Shown here: one piece after another, positions 24,651 to 33,245 of the stretch
Layout: the number at the start of each line of letters is the position of its first letter
How positions within the stretch are numbered: position 1 is the first letter of the stretch
From: Streptomyces cavernicola
GTDB taxonomy: Bacteria > Actinomycetota > Actinomycetes > Streptomycetales > Streptomycetaceae
DNA: 64,000 nt
Direction: 5' to 3'
Assembly: GCF_029968035.1 (NCBI RefSeq)
Contig: NZ_JASCIQ010000031.1
Location: 1 to 64,000 of the forward strand
Notes under the pieces: model-generated
Databases searched by the model: none
What the model saw: the letters and a program-made list of their open reading frames with translations, nothing else
Told to the model about the DNA's origin: nothing
Position numbers and translations under genes: made by a program

Positions 24651-25445
24651 TCAGCCCACCCCGCCCCGCGCAGGCCGACGCAACCGCCCCCGAGCAACCA
24701 ACTCAAGCACCGCAGCGACCGCAACCGCCTGCACCGCCATCAACGCAACCAGCACAAACAGCTGAACCGCCCCGGCCTGCACAGGCGACGCCCCACCGAG
24801 CAGCATCCCGACGAACGCCCCGGGCAGCGTGACGAGCCCGACCGTACGGGTCTGGTCCAACCCCGGCAGCAGCGCGTCCGACGCGGCTGGCCGCGCGACC
24901 AGGAGGCGGGCCTCCGGGTCGGTCAGGCCCAGGGCCATCGCCGCCTCCACCTCCCCCTTCCGAAGCTCGAGTTCGTCCAGTGCACGCCGCCCGCCGAGCA
25001 CGGTCGCGGTGAGCGCACCGCCGATGAGGATGCCGGCGACGGGAATCAACGCGATCCCCTTGAGCGGCACGAGCCCGGTGAGCAGCAGCGCCAGGACGAC
25101 GGGGACGACGCCCGCCCCGATGGGCACGGCCGCCCACCACCAGCTGCCGTCGGCGGTGATCCTGCGTCCGGCGGTGCGCGCGGCCACCGCGTACATCAGG
25201 ACTAGGAAGCCGAGCAGCAGCGGTACGGAGCGGACCACCCAGCCGATCAGCAGGGCGACGACGGCGAGTTGGGCGGCGGCGCGCAGCCCGGCGACGACGA
25301 TCTCGCGGGCCCGCCCCCGGTCCTCGGCGGGGCTCAGCCGGGCGAGCGCGGCGACGAGCGCGGCCGCGGCGAGGAGCAGGGCGAGGACCGCGCCGAGGGT
25401 GAGATTGACGGGGAGCAGCGTGGTGGATGCGGCATACGCGAGCAC
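24651..25445 (-). CDS. FetB/UPF0014-family ABC permease
   Basis: A 264-residue membrane protein with about six to seven helices and the UPF0014 blocks IVVAGLRAAAQLAVVALLIGWV near the N-terminus, LIPVAGILIGGALTATVLGGRRALDEL in the middle, and LDQTRTVGLVTLPGAFVGMLLGGASPVQAGAVQL towards the end. The E. coli relative FetB exports iron with the ATPase FetA. No FetA-like ATPase is adjacent here, so a partner must be elsewhere or the protein acts alone. The GTG start at 25445 is used. The gene is isolated between R2 and the TetR gene, convergent with the ISP-domain gene. Confidence 0.88.
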   Translation of the reverse strand: MLAYAASTTLLPVNLTLGAVLALLLAAAALVAALARLSPAEDRGRAREIVVAGLRAAAQLAVVALLIGWVVRSVPLLLGFLVLMYAVAARTAGRRITADGSWWWAAVPIGAGVVPVVLALLLTGLVPLKGIALIPVAGILIGGALTATVLGGRRALDELELRKGEVEAAMALGLTDPEARLLVARPAASDALLPGLDQTRTVGLVTLPGAFVGMLLGGASPVQAGAVQLFVLVALMAVQAVAVAAVLELVARGRLRRPARGGVG

Positions 25446-25542
25446 CCGGCAACCCTAGAGCGAGACCGGCGCCCGCGCGGCTCCGCGACGGCCCCCGACG
25501 GCGCCCGACGGCCCGTGACGGCCGCCGTCACTTGCGCGGCCG

Positions 25543-26250
25543 TCACGCGAAACCGTCGAGCAGCCGCTCCACGGTCCGCTCGAAGGCCTCGTCCGCGTCC
25601 GGGGGCGGCGGGCCCTCGGCGAGGAGGGCGGCCAGGCGCGGGTAGGAGCCGGAGGCGACCTGGCTCGCCATGTACGCGCCGCGCACGGCCTGTTCCTGCT
25701 CCTCGGTCCAGGGCAGGGAGCGGCTGCGCTCGGCGATGGCCTGTTCGTTGGCGACGGAGATCATCGCGGTGCCGTTGACCATCGCGATCAGCTCCATCTT
25801 CGTGCCGCCGGGCGCGTCGAGCGCCTCCAGGCAGCCCAGGCAGTGCTCCAGATACCGCAGGGCGTTGGGGCCGAAGGCGTAGACCGTGGACATGACGTGG
25901 GTCAGCCAGGGGTGGCGGTGCAGGATGGCGCGGGTCTGGCGGCCGATGCCGAGCATGTCGGCCCGCCAGTCACCGCTGGGCGGCGCCGAGAGGTCGTACT
26001 CGCCGCTGGCCGCGTCGACCATCAGCTCGTACAAGTCCTCCTTGCGCGGCACGTAGTTGTAGAGCGACATGGTGCCGCAGCCGATCTCGGCCGCGATCCG
26101 GCGCATCGAGACCGCGTCGATCCCGTCGGCGTCGGCGATCCGCACCGCCGCCGCGACGATGTCGCTCCTGGTGTACCCGGGTTTGGGGCCGCGGCCCGTG
26201 CGCTCGGGGCGCGTCCAGATCACTTCGGGTACGGCCGCTCGGCCCGCCAT
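25543..26250 (-). CDS. TetR family regulator (TetR_C type), likely repressor of the adjacent ABC exporter
   Basis: A 235-residue repressor with a helix-turn-helix (YTRSDIVAAAVRIADADGIDAVSMRRIAAEIGCGTMSLYNYVPRKEDLYELM) and a tetracycline-repressor-like C-terminal domain (RQTRAILHRHPWLTHVMS, YLEHCLGCLEALDAPGG). It is divergent from an ABC exporter pair starting at 26314. The 63-base gap contains a perfect TACGTAC-ACC-GTACGTA palindrome, and an imperfect copy lies just inside the ABC gene, so repression of both genes is very likely. The inducing drug is unknown. Confidence 0.92.
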   Translation of the reverse strand: MAGRAAVPEVIWTRPERTGRGPKPGYTRSDIVAAAVRIADADGIDAVSMRRIAAEIGCGTMSLYNYVPRKEDLYELMVDAASGEYDLSAPPSGDWRADMLGIGRQTRAILHRHPWLTHVMSTVYAFGPNALRYLEHCLGCLEALDAPGGTKMELIAMVNGTAMISVANEQAIAERSRSLPWTEEQEQAVRGAYMASQVASGSYPRLAALLAEGPPPPDADEAFERTVERLLDGFA

Positions 26251-26277
26251 CGATCATCACCTCCCCCTCATCGTAGT

Positions 26278-26294
26278 TACGTACACCGTACGTA
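26278..26294. promoter_or_regulatory. TetR operator O1 (TACGTAC-N3-GTACGTA)
   Basis: A perfect palindrome with 7-base arms around ACC, lying 28 bases before the TetR start and 20 bases before the ABC ATPase start. It would cover both promoters. Confidence 0.75.
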
Positions 26295-26313
26295 GTGCGC
26301 TACGGTGGGCCGT

Positions 26314-27255
26314 ATGACTTCTACGTACGCTGTACTTAGTGAAGGTCTGGAGAAGCGCTTCGGCGCGGTGCACGCGCTGCGCGGGCTCGAACTCGCCGTC
26401 CCCGAGGGCTCGGTGTGCGGACTGCTCGGCCCGAACGGCGCGGGCAAGACCACCGCGATCCGCGTCCTGACGACGCTCCTCGCCCCCGACGCGGGCAGCG
26501 CGCGCGTGGCCGGGCACGACCTGATGCGGGAGCCGCGCGAGGTGCGCCGGCACATCGGCGTCACCGGGCAGTACGCCTCCGTCGACGGGGACCTGACCGG
26601 CGCCGAGAACCTGCGCCTGTTCGCGCGGCTGCTGCGCGCCCCGCGCTCCCGCGCCGCCGAACTCCTGGAGCGCTTCGGCCTGGCGGCCGTCGCCGACCGG
26701 CCCGCGCACACGTACTCCGGCGGGATGCGCCGCCGCCTCGACCTCGCGGCGAGCCTCATCGCCCGCCCCCGCGTGCTGTTCCTCGACGAGCCGACGACCG
26801 GCCTCGACCCGCACAGCCGCAACGAGATCTGGGACTGCGTGAGGGAGTTGACGGGTCACGGCACGACCGTGGTCCTCACCACGCAGTATCTGGAGGAGGC
26901 CGATCAGCTGGCCGACGACATCGTCCTGATCGACGAGGGCAGGGCCGCACACCGCGGCACCCCGGCCGAGCTGAAGGCCGCGATCGGCAACTACGCCCAG
27001 GCCGTCGTCGCCGACGCCGCCGCGCTGCCGGCCGCCGCGGCCGTGCTCGACCGGCTCACCGGCACCGAGCCCGTGCTCGACGTGGAGCGCCGCACCGCCG
27101 CCGCGATCACCCTCGACGCCACGCTCACCCTGCCCCGCCTCGTCCGCGAACTCGACGCCGCCGGCGTCCCGTTGGTCGACGCGGGACTCCGCCCGCCCAC
27201 GCTCGACGAGGTGTTCCTGCGCCTCACCGCACGCAAGGAGACCGCCGCCGCATGA
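26314..27255 (+). CDS. ABC exporter ATP-binding protein (daunorubicin-resistance DrrA type)
   Basis: A 313-residue ATPase of a two-gene ABC-2 exporter. Walker A is GPNGAGKTT (39-47), the signature is YSGGMRRRLDLA, Walker B is LFLDEPTTGLD, and a DrrA-type C-terminal region ends LDEVFLRLTARK. It powers the permease that follows (ATGA overlap). The start ATG 26314 (MTSTYAVLSEG) is preferred over GTG 26305. A second imperfect operator (26322-26338) lies inside the first codons, so a bound TetR protein would also block elongation. Export of a hydrophobic drug or lipid is likely; the substrate is unknown. Confidence 0.94.
   Translation: MTSTYAVLSEGLEKRFGAVHALRGLELAVPEGSVCGLLGPNGAGKTTAIRVLTTLLAPDAGSARVAGHDLMREPREVRRHIGVTGQYASVDGDLTGAENLRLFARLLRAPRSRAAELLERFGLAAVADRPAHTYSGGMRRRLDLAASLIARPRVLFLDEPTTGLDPHSRNEIWDCVRELTGHGTTVVLTTQYLEEADQLADDIVLIDEGRAAHRGTPAELKAAIGNYAQAVVADAAALPAAAAVLDRLTGTEPVLDVERRTAAAITLDATLTLPRLVRELDAAGVPLVDAGLRPPTLDEVFLRLTARKETAAA
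26322..26338. promoter_or_regulatory. TetR operator O2 inside the ABC ATPase gene
   Basis: TACGTAC-GCT-GTACTTA copies O1 with one mismatch, 44 bases further on (four helical turns), at codons 3-9 of the ATPase gene. Confidence 0.65.
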
Positions 27256-28031
27256 GCACCCTCGCCTACGACACCTCCGCCGTCCTCGGCCGCCATCTCC
27301 AGCGCCTGCGGCACGCCTCGGCCATCGCGGTGATGACGCACACCATGCCGGTGGTCTTCCTGCTGTTCTTCGGGTACGTCTTCGGCTCCGCGCTCGCCAT
27401 GCCGGGGACGGAGTACCGGGCGTTCCTGGTGCCGGGGCTGCTCGTCGCGACCGCCGCGAACGGCATCATGAACGGGATGTTCGGCGCCGCGCAGGACTCC
27501 CACCGCGGCGTGATGGACCGCTTCCGCACCCTGCCGATGAGCCGCGCCTCCGTCCCCCTCGGGCAGGCCGCCGCCGACCTCCTGACCACGGCCGCCGGCC
27601 TGATCCCACTGCTTCTCGTCGGGTACGCGATGGGCTGGCGGATCGAGGGCACGCCCCTGCAAGCCCTGGGCGCGTTCGGCCTGTTGCTGCTCTTCCGCTT
27701 CGCGACCACGTGTGTCGGGATACTCCTCGGTCTGGCCTCGCGCAGTGAGGAGGCGGCGGGGCAGTTGGGCGGCGCGACGTTCATGCTGCCGCTGCTGTCC
27801 AACGCGTACATCCCCACCGACAACCTGCCGGGGTGGCTGCGCACGGTTGCCGAATGGAACCCCATCAGTGCGGTGACGACGGCGGTACGCGACCTCTTCG
27901 GCAACGCACCCGTCCCGGAGGGCGCCGCCTGGCCGGTCACCCACCCCGTCCTGGGCTCGACCCTCTGGTGCGCAGCCCTGATCGCGACGTTCCTGCCGTG
28001 GGCGATCCACCACTACGCCAAACAGGGCTGA
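27252..28031 (+). CDS. ABC-2 type exporter permease (DrrB type)
   Basis: A 259-residue membrane partner of the ATPase, overlapping it by four bases. About six helices are predicted, with the ABC-2/DrrB features VVFLLFFGYVFGSAL, EYRAFLVPGLLVATAANGIM, a cytosolic loop DSHRGVMDRFRTLPMSRASV that contacts the ATPase, and PLLSNAYIPTDNLPGWLRTVAEWNPISAVTTAVRDLF near the end. Together the two form a drug-type exporter under the divergent TetR gene. It ends just before repeat element R3. Confidence 0.94.
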   Translation: MSTLAYDTSAVLGRHLQRLRHASAIAVMTHTMPVVFLLFFGYVFGSALAMPGTEYRAFLVPGLLVATAANGIMNGMFGAAQDSHRGVMDRFRTLPMSRASVPLGQAAADLLTTAAGLIPLLLVGYAMGWRIEGTPLQALGAFGLLLLFRFATTCVGILLGLASRSEEAAGQLGGATFMLPLLSNAYIPTDNLPGWLRTVAEWNPISAVTTAVRDLFGNAPVPEGAAWPVTHPVLGSTLWCAALIATFLPWAIHHYAKQG

Positions 28032-28043
28032 CCCCGGCATCTC

Positions 28044-28320
28044 CCCCCCACCCCGCCCCTTCCCGAAAGTCCTGGCGGACGGCTCCGGGGGCTGCCGCCC
28101 CCAGCCCCCCGCCCCCGGGGCTGTCGCCCCTGAACCCCACCACGGGGCTCAACCCCGGACCCCGCCCCGGGGGCCAGCCCCCGGACCCCCGCTCCTCAAA
28201 CGCCGGAGGGGCTGAATTTGGGCGGCGACACGGGCCCCGACAGGGGCGCGGGGAACTGCGCGACCAGCCACGACGGCGCAGCACCCGAACAACAACCGGG
28301 GCCGGGGGCGGAGCCCCCCG
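28044..28320. repeat. GC-rich intergenic inverted-repeat element, copy R3
   Basis: It starts 12 bases beyond the ABC permease stop with CCACCCCGCCCCTTCCCGAAAGTCCTG, followed by several GGGGCT/AGCCCC hairpins, CTCCTCAAACGCCGGAGGGG, and GGGCGCGGGGAACTGCGCGACC. The far outer arm present in other copies is missing, so it looks truncated. It lies between two same-strand genes and probably insulates the CoA transferase from the ABC operon. Confidence 0.8.
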
Positions 28321-28385
28321 GGTGATCGTCCCCACGTCAACACCCGGGTGACAAAGCCATTACGCAGGGCTCAGGATCGGGAACC

Positions 28386-29597
28386 ATGCAGAGCTCTCCG
28401 CGGCCCCCACAGCCGCTCCCCCTGGACGGCATCACGGTCGTCGCCGTAGAGCAGGCCGTCGCAGCCCCCTTCGCCACACGTCAACTCGCCGATCTGGGCG
28501 CCCGGGTGATCAAGGTCGAGCGTCCGGACGGAGGTGACTTCGCCCGCGGCTACGACACGGCGGCAGCCGGTCTGGCCTCGCATTTCGTGTGGGCGAACCG
28601 CGGCAAGGAGTCCCTCGCGGTCGACCTGAAGGACCCGCGGGGCCTCGCGGCCGTACGGGCGCTGATCGCGGAGGCGGACGTGTTCGTGCAGAACCTGGCG
28701 CAGGGCGCGGCGGCCCGCCTCGGCCTGGACGCGGCGTCGTTGTGCGCGGAGCATCCACGTCTGGTGGCGGTGGACATCTCGGGGTACGGGGCGGGCGGAC
28801 CGTACGCGGACAAGAAGGCGTACGACATGCTCGTGCAGTGCGAGGCGGGCCTGGTGTCGGTGACGGGGACGCCGGAGCAGCCGGTGAAGGCGGGCATCCC
28901 GGCGGCGGACATCGCGGCGGCGATGTACGCGTTCTCGGGGGTGCTCGCGGCGCTGCTCCGGCGGTCGACGACGGGTCTGGGCGGCCCGGTGGAGGTGTCG
29001 ATGCTGGAGGCCCTCGCGGAGTGGATGGGGCATCCGCTGCACCATGCGATGCACGGGGGCGAGCCGCCGGTACGGACGGGCCTGGCACATGCGGTGATCG
29101 CCCCGTACGACGCGTACGGGACGGCGGACGGGGCGCGGGTGCTGCTCTCCGTGCAGAACGACCGGGAGTGGCGGCGGCTCGCCGAACTGGTCCTGGAGCG
29201 GCCGGAGTTGGCGGTCGATCCGGCGTACGCGACGAACGCGGCACGGACGGCGCACCGGGCGGCGACGGACGAGCTGGTGGGGAGCGCGCTCGGCCGGCTG
29301 GACGTGGACACGGCCCTTGCGCGCCTGGAGAAGGCGGGGATCGCCTGTGCCCGGCTGCGGGATGTCACGGAGGTGGCGGCGCATCCGCAGTTGGCGGCGC
29401 GGGAGCGGTGGCGTGAGGTGGGGTCGCCGGTGGGGCCGTTGCGGGCGCTGTTGCCGCCGGTGACGCTGCCGGGCGGGGCGGATCCTGCGATGGGTGCGGT
29501 GCCCGCGCTCGGCGAGCACACCGGGGCGCTGCTGCGTGCCGTGGGGATGTCGGACGCCGAGATCGCAGCGTTGCGCCGGGACGGTGTGGTCGCCTGA
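28386..29597 (+). CDS. CaiB/BaiF-family (class III) CoA transferase
   Basis: A 403-residue enzyme moving CoA between organic acids. The N-terminus has GITVVAVEQAVAAPFATRQLADLGARVIKVERPDGGDFAR, and NRGKESLAVDLKDPRG follows. The catalytic Asp is D147 in KAYDMLVQCEAGLVSVTG, with GGPVEVSMLEALAEWM beyond it. The length fits the family. The gene is alone: R3 lies upstream and the small gene 29734-30003 is convergent. Substrates are unknown; formyl-, carnitine- or methyl-branched acyl-CoA types all share these motifs. Confidence 0.93.
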   Translation: MQSSPRPPQPLPLDGITVVAVEQAVAAPFATRQLADLGARVIKVERPDGGDFARGYDTAAAGLASHFVWANRGKESLAVDLKDPRGLAAVRALIAEADVFVQNLAQGAAARLGLDAASLCAEHPRLVAVDISGYGAGGPYADKKAYDMLVQCEAGLVSVTGTPEQPVKAGIPAADIAAAMYAFSGVLAALLRRSTTGLGGPVEVSMLEALAEWMGHPLHHAMHGGEPPVRTGLAHAVIAPYDAYGTADGARVLLSVQNDREWRRLAELVLERPELAVDPAYATNAARTAHRAATDELVGSALGRLDVDTALARLEKAGIACARLRDVTEVAAHPQLAARERWREVGSPVGPLRALLPPVTLPGGADPAMGAVPALGEHTGALLRAVGMSDAEIAALRRDGVVA

Positions 29598-29733
29598 GCG
29601 GGTCGGCCGCCGGAGCAGTCACCGGGGCGCGGTGACCGGTCGGGCGTGGACCGAGCGTGACGGGGCCGGGGTGTGGCCCGCGGGATGCGGGCTCACACTG
29701 TCGTGCTCTGCTCTGCCCTGCTCGCTCGGTGGC

Positions 29734-30003
29734 TCAGTGGCCGCCGAAGAGCGAGCGGGTCAGCCGCCGGAGCGGCGCGAAGAGAGAGACCCTGCGCACA
29801 CGGGCCACACGGCTCGTGCGCTCGTGCGCCACATCACGCTTGGTGAGCTCGCGCATCAGCAGCGTCGCCTCGGCCGACTCGCGCTGCGGGACGGCGGGGC
29901 CGCCCAGCACCGACAGATGGCGGTCGAGACGAGAGCTGGTCGCACTGCTCCCGCACGTGATCGCAGGGATTCGCGCCCTGCTGCGCACTGTTATCTGTTC
30001 CAT
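29734..30003 (-). CDS. Small basic conserved protein of unknown function
   Basis: An 89-residue protein beginning MEQITVRSRARIPAITCGSS and ending APLRRLTRSLFGGH, rich in Arg and Ser. No domain was recognised. The start at 30003 has a good RBS (GGGGAG four bases upstream); the frame stays open to 30069 but that part looks non-coding. The balance of residues, the RBS and an organised sequence suggest a real gene, and I recall similar short proteins in Streptomyces. It is convergent with the CoA transferase. Confidence 0.6.
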   Translation of the reverse strand: MEQITVRSRARIPAITCGSSATSSRLDRHLSVLGGPAVPQRESAEATLLMRELTKRDVAHERTSRVARVRRVSLFAPLRRLTRSLFGGH

Positions 30004-30574
30004 GTCACTCCCCACCCGTACGAGGGCACCCGGCTCGGGCAGGTTAACCCTATCGCCCCGCGCTGACACTCGTGTATCCCGGTCGCGGGATTCACTTCCA
30101 CCTTAAGGATGTTGACGCTCACTCTCTGAATACGCCTGATTCCAGGGCGAGTTGGACAAGTAGGGCGAGGACGCCTCGTGATGACGGTCCGTCACCGCCG
30201 GGGCGGCCGAGAGCCAGCCCGCCCATGCCTCCAGATGGCGGACACGCGGCGTGTCGCGGTGGCCCTGTTGGACCGTAACTCGGCGCGAGAGCCCGGGGCC
30301 TGTGATGATCGCCACTTTCCGGCGTGGCGATGTTTACGAAGGCCGATCGCGGGACCGAACTGCTACCCGGCGCGCACCGCCGGTCACGCTCCGCGCCGAT
30401 TCCGCGCCTCAAGTCCCGCGCGTACGTCCCGAGTTGACTGCCCGTCGGGCGGCGTGGGCCGCGCGGGCGGGAGCCCCGGTCGTACGAGGCTCCCGCCTGC
30501 GGTGCGGTGGTCGTTCCTGTGGGGGTGAAGCTGGTGGGGCCCTTGTGACGGGCCGGGACTGCTCGGCGCCGCTG
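30004..30574. other. 571-base gap without a supported gene
   Basis: Several short frames cross this region but none has an RBS, a domain or Streptomyces codon pattern. The stretch 30070-30130 is relatively AT-rich and could hold the promoter of the small gene at 29734. A perfect 8-base inverted repeat (ATCGCCAC/GTGGCGAT, 8-base loop) lies at 30308-30331. A small RNA could be present but cannot be shown. Confidence 0.4.
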
Positions 30575-31384
30575 CTACACGGTGCCGTTGAACGTGGGCA
30601 GGTATCCGCCCGACTGCCCCGCGGCGGTGGGGTGGTAGGACTCCCCGATGTTGCTCCAGTTGACGCTGTGCAACCAGGAGTCGCCGGAACAGATCTCGTG
30701 CCCGGTGAAGGCCTGGGTCGGGTTGCCGAACGCGAAGCCGTAATCGGCGGCCCGCTTGGCGGTGGCGGCGTTGAGGTGGTCGGCGGCGCCGTTGATGGCG
30801 GACCGCTCGTTCTCGGTGAGGCCGGCGACGCAGCTGCCGCTCAGCTTGTAGAAGCGGGGGTAACCGAGCACGGACACCTGGGCGTTGGGGGCCTTGCCGC
30901 GGATGGCGCTGTACGTGTCGTCGAGTTTGCCGGGAAGCGTCGTATCGACATATTGCTTCGCCTCGTTGACGCGGGCGATGCAGGCGCTCTCGGACTGCAG
31001 GACGCAGGTGGTCATGACGTCGGCGAAGCCCGCGTCATTGCCGCCGACGGTGATGGAGACCAGCGTGGTGCCGGAGTTGAGCGGCCCCAGCTGGTTGCTG
31101 ATGACGTCTCCGGTGCGGGCGCCGGAGCAGGCGGTGAAGGAGAAGGACGACGGTGCGTGGGAGTTGGCCCACAGCACGGGGTACGCGCGGTTACTGCGCT
31201 TGCAGTCGCCGCTCCCGCTGTCGTATTCGCCGGCGCCGACCCCCGACGAGTAGGAGTCTCCGAGCGCCACGTAAGCTTCGGCCGCGGAGCCCTCGGTCGC
31301 TCCGGCGGTGCCCGCTCCGGTGAGAGCTAAGCCTGTGGCCAGGAGAAGTGACGAGGCGTAAGTCGTGATTCGGGACAGTCTCAT
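30575..31384 (-). CDS. Secreted SGNH/GDSL lipase-esterase, with a TTA codon
   Basis: A 269-residue exported hydrolase. A Sec signal peptide (residues ~1-29) is followed by the SGNH blocks: nucleophile S44 in ALGDSYSSG, GGND at 114-117, and H251 in SYHPTAAGQ. Six Cys residues could form three disulfides, as in Streptomyces extracellular lipases (S. rimosus/S. coelicolor type). The start ATG 31384 has a near-perfect RBS (AAGGGAGG, five bases upstream). Codon 19 (31328-31330) is TTA, read only by the bldA tRNA in Streptomyces, so translation is probably tied to development. It is the only TTA noticed in the window's genes. The gene stands alone. Confidence 0.95.
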   Translation of the reverse strand: MRLSRITTYASSLLLATGLALTGAGTAGATEGSAAEAYVALGDSYSSGVGAGEYDSGSGDCKRSNRAYPVLWANSHAPSSFSFTACSGARTGDVISNQLGPLNSGTTLVSITVGGNDAGFADVMTTCVLQSESACIARVNEAKQYVDTTLPGKLDDTYSAIRGKAPNAQVSVLGYPRFYKLSGSCVAGLTENERSAINGAADHLNAATAKRAADYGFAFGNPTQAFTGHEICSGDSWLHSVNWSNIGESYHPTAAGQSGGYLPTFNGTV

Positions 31385-31845
31385 GGAACCTCCCTTGAGC
31401 AGGATCTCTGCACCTGCCGTGGTAGCACGCAGCGCGCGCACCGGGGAGTGTCCATGCCAAGAAGGTTCGGTGTGGGGACCTTCACCCGGATCAGGTTTGA
31501 CCTGGCATTCGTCCCTTCACAGGACAACTCCCTTGCTATGTCCGTGAAGTGAGGGAGATTCAATTACCGGCCAGTTTTACCAGCCGGTTCTGAGGCCCTG
31601 GCTCTACGAGGGCGCTCTTCGTGTTCTCCGTGGCCGCCGCAGCCGCAGCCAGGACCCGCCCGCCGCGTCGAGCACCAGAGGCAGCAACAGGTAGCAACAG
31701 GCAGACGGTGACGGCCGATCCGCCCCCGCCGCCGGGCCGCCCCGTTCCACCGCTCGCCCCGTCGGCGGGCCGCGCGCCCCGGGACATGCCCCGGCCTGAG
31801 GGAAATGCGGTGCGTCACCGGCGGGTGTGCCCGATCATGGGCCGC
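31385..31845. other. Upstream region of the lipase and AAA ATPase genes
   Basis: This 461-base divergent gap shows no convincing gene. It contains CAGGT-TTG-ACCTG (31492-31504), a small palindrome about 110 bases before the lipase start, and a short tandem AGCAACAGG-type repeat at ~31682-31700. A 75-codon minus-strand frame at 31560-31787 was judged a chance frame. Confidence 0.4.
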
Positions 31846-32979
31846 ATGCCTGCTGACGACCCTCACGGCAACCTCCACGGCGACCCTCACGGCGCGCTGC
31901 CGATCCGGCTCAACGTCGACGACAGCGACTCCCCTTCGGACGTCGTCGACGCGCTGTTCCTCGGCCGCTTCGCGACGGGCGAGCAGCCGTACGCGCACAG
32001 CTCGTCCATCGACCGCGTCAAGTCCGGCCTGACGCTGCTCCCGCCGGGCGCGACCGTGCTGCGCGCCGCCCGCGACGACGACCGCAGCGCGACCCTCGCC
32101 CAGGGCGAGGGCTGGACGCTGCTGATCTCCCGCTGGAACCGCGGCGCCGACGTCACCGTCACCGCGGTCACCGCGGAACTCGCCCGCGAGATCGTGAAGC
32201 AGTCCACGGACGGCGCCGCCGACGAGCCCGAACCCCAGCCCGAGAACGTGACGATGGGCTTCTGGTACGTGTCGCCGCGCCGCGGCCCGCACCGCACCAC
32301 CCGGCAGATCGCCGCCGGCACGTGGGACGAGATCCGCCCCAACTACACGGCGCCGGTCGCCGAGGCGATGGACCGGCTGATGAAGACCACGCCCGAGGAC
32401 ATCGCGGGCCGCCTGCTCCTCCTGCACGGGCCGCCCGGCACCGGCAAGACCTCCGCCCTGCGCACGCTCGCCCGCTCGTGGCGGGACTGGTGCCAGGTGG
32501 ACTGCGTACTCGACCCGGAGCGGCTCTTCTCCGACGTCGGCTACCTCATGGACATCGCGATCGGCGAGGACGACGCGGCGGGCGGCCGCTGGCGGCTGCT
32601 GCTCCTGGAGGACTGCGACGAGCTGATCCGCGGCGAGGCCAAGCACACCGCGGGCCAGGCCCTCTCGCGGCTGCTCAACCTCACCGACGGGCTCCTCGGC
32701 CAGGGCCGCAACGTCCTGGTGGGCGTCACCACCAACGAGGACCTGGAGCGGCTGCACCCCGCCGTGGTCCGGCCCGGACGCTGCCTGGCCCGGATCGAGG
32801 TGGGCGGACTGACCCGCGCCGAGTCCCTCGACTGGTTGGGCGCGGAGTTTCCCGGCCGCGAGGAGGCCGTGGGCCGCGAGGGCGCGACCCTCGCCGAACT
32901 CTTCGCCCTGCGCCGCGGCACGAGCCCTACGTCCGTGCCGGACCAGCGGGACGGGGCGGATTCGGGGCTGTACCTGTAG
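31846..32979 (+). CDS. AAA-family ATPase (DUF5925-type N-terminus)
   Basis: A 377-residue ATPase. The N-terminal ~170 residues (LNVDDSDSPSDVVDALFLGRFATGEQPYAHSS ... VSPRRGPHRTTRQIAAGTWDEIRPNY) form a DUF5925-like region, followed by an AAA core with Walker A HGPPGTGKTSAL, Walker B WRLLLLEDCDEL, sensor-type GVTTNEDLERLHPAVVRPGR, and a short C-terminal lid. Such proteins are common single genes in Streptomyces; the remodelling target is unknown. The start is taken at ATG 31846 (MPADDPHG); ATG 31837, three codons earlier, is equally possible. It ends 21 bases before R4. Confidence 0.88.
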   Translation: MPADDPHGNLHGDPHGALPIRLNVDDSDSPSDVVDALFLGRFATGEQPYAHSSSIDRVKSGLTLLPPGATVLRAARDDDRSATLAQGEGWTLLISRWNRGADVTVTAVTAELAREIVKQSTDGAADEPEPQPENVTMGFWYVSPRRGPHRTTRQIAAGTWDEIRPNYTAPVAEAMDRLMKTTPEDIAGRLLLLHGPPGTGKTSALRTLARSWRDWCQVDCVLDPERLFSDVGYLMDIAIGEDDAAGGRWRLLLLEDCDELIRGEAKHTAGQALSRLLNLTDGLLGQGRNVLVGVTTNEDLERLHPAVVRPGRCLARIEVGGLTRAESLDWLGAEFPGREEAVGREGATLAELFALRRGTSPTSVPDQRDGADSGLYL

Positions 32980-33000
32980 ACGCGGCCGGGTTGCTTCTTC

Positions 33001-33241
33001 CCCACCCCGCCCCTTCCCGAAAGTCCTGCGGACAGCCACGGGGGCCAGCCCCCGGACCCCCGCTCCTCAAGCGCCGGAGGGGCTGGATTTTGCGGGCTGG
33101 GGGCGGGATTCAGCCCCGGCAGGGGCTGGTTCTTAAGGGGCGCGGGGCTGTGACATCAGCGGCTCCGCCGCGGGGCGCGACCAGCCACGACGGCGCGGCA
33201 GCCGAAGGACGAAGCCGGGGCCCGGGGCGCAGCCCCGAGAA
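33001..33241. repeat. GC-rich intergenic inverted-repeat element, copy R4
   Basis: It lies between the convergent ATPase (ends 32979) and GntR gene (ends 33246). It contains CCCCGCCCCTTCCCGAAAGTCCTG, GGGGGCCAGCCCCC, CGCCGGAGGGGCTGGATTTTG, a GGGGCGCGGGGCTGTGACATCAGCGG block shared with R7, and CGACCAGCCACGACGGCGCG. The right outer arm is missing. Confidence 0.8.
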
Positions 33242-33245
33242 AGAC

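Noticed and set aside
24651..25445. FetB-like permease as part of a complete iron exporter
   Set aside because: No adjacent ATPase gene; the drug-type ATPase at 26314 belongs with its own permease and a separate TetR gene.
30103..30528. Several short frames between the small gene at 29734 and the lipase
   Set aside because: None has an RBS or a recognisable protein pattern, and they overlap one another on both strands.
31560..31787. A 75-codon minus-strand frame upstream of the AAA ATPase
   Set aside because: No RBS, no domain and an unusual codon pattern.
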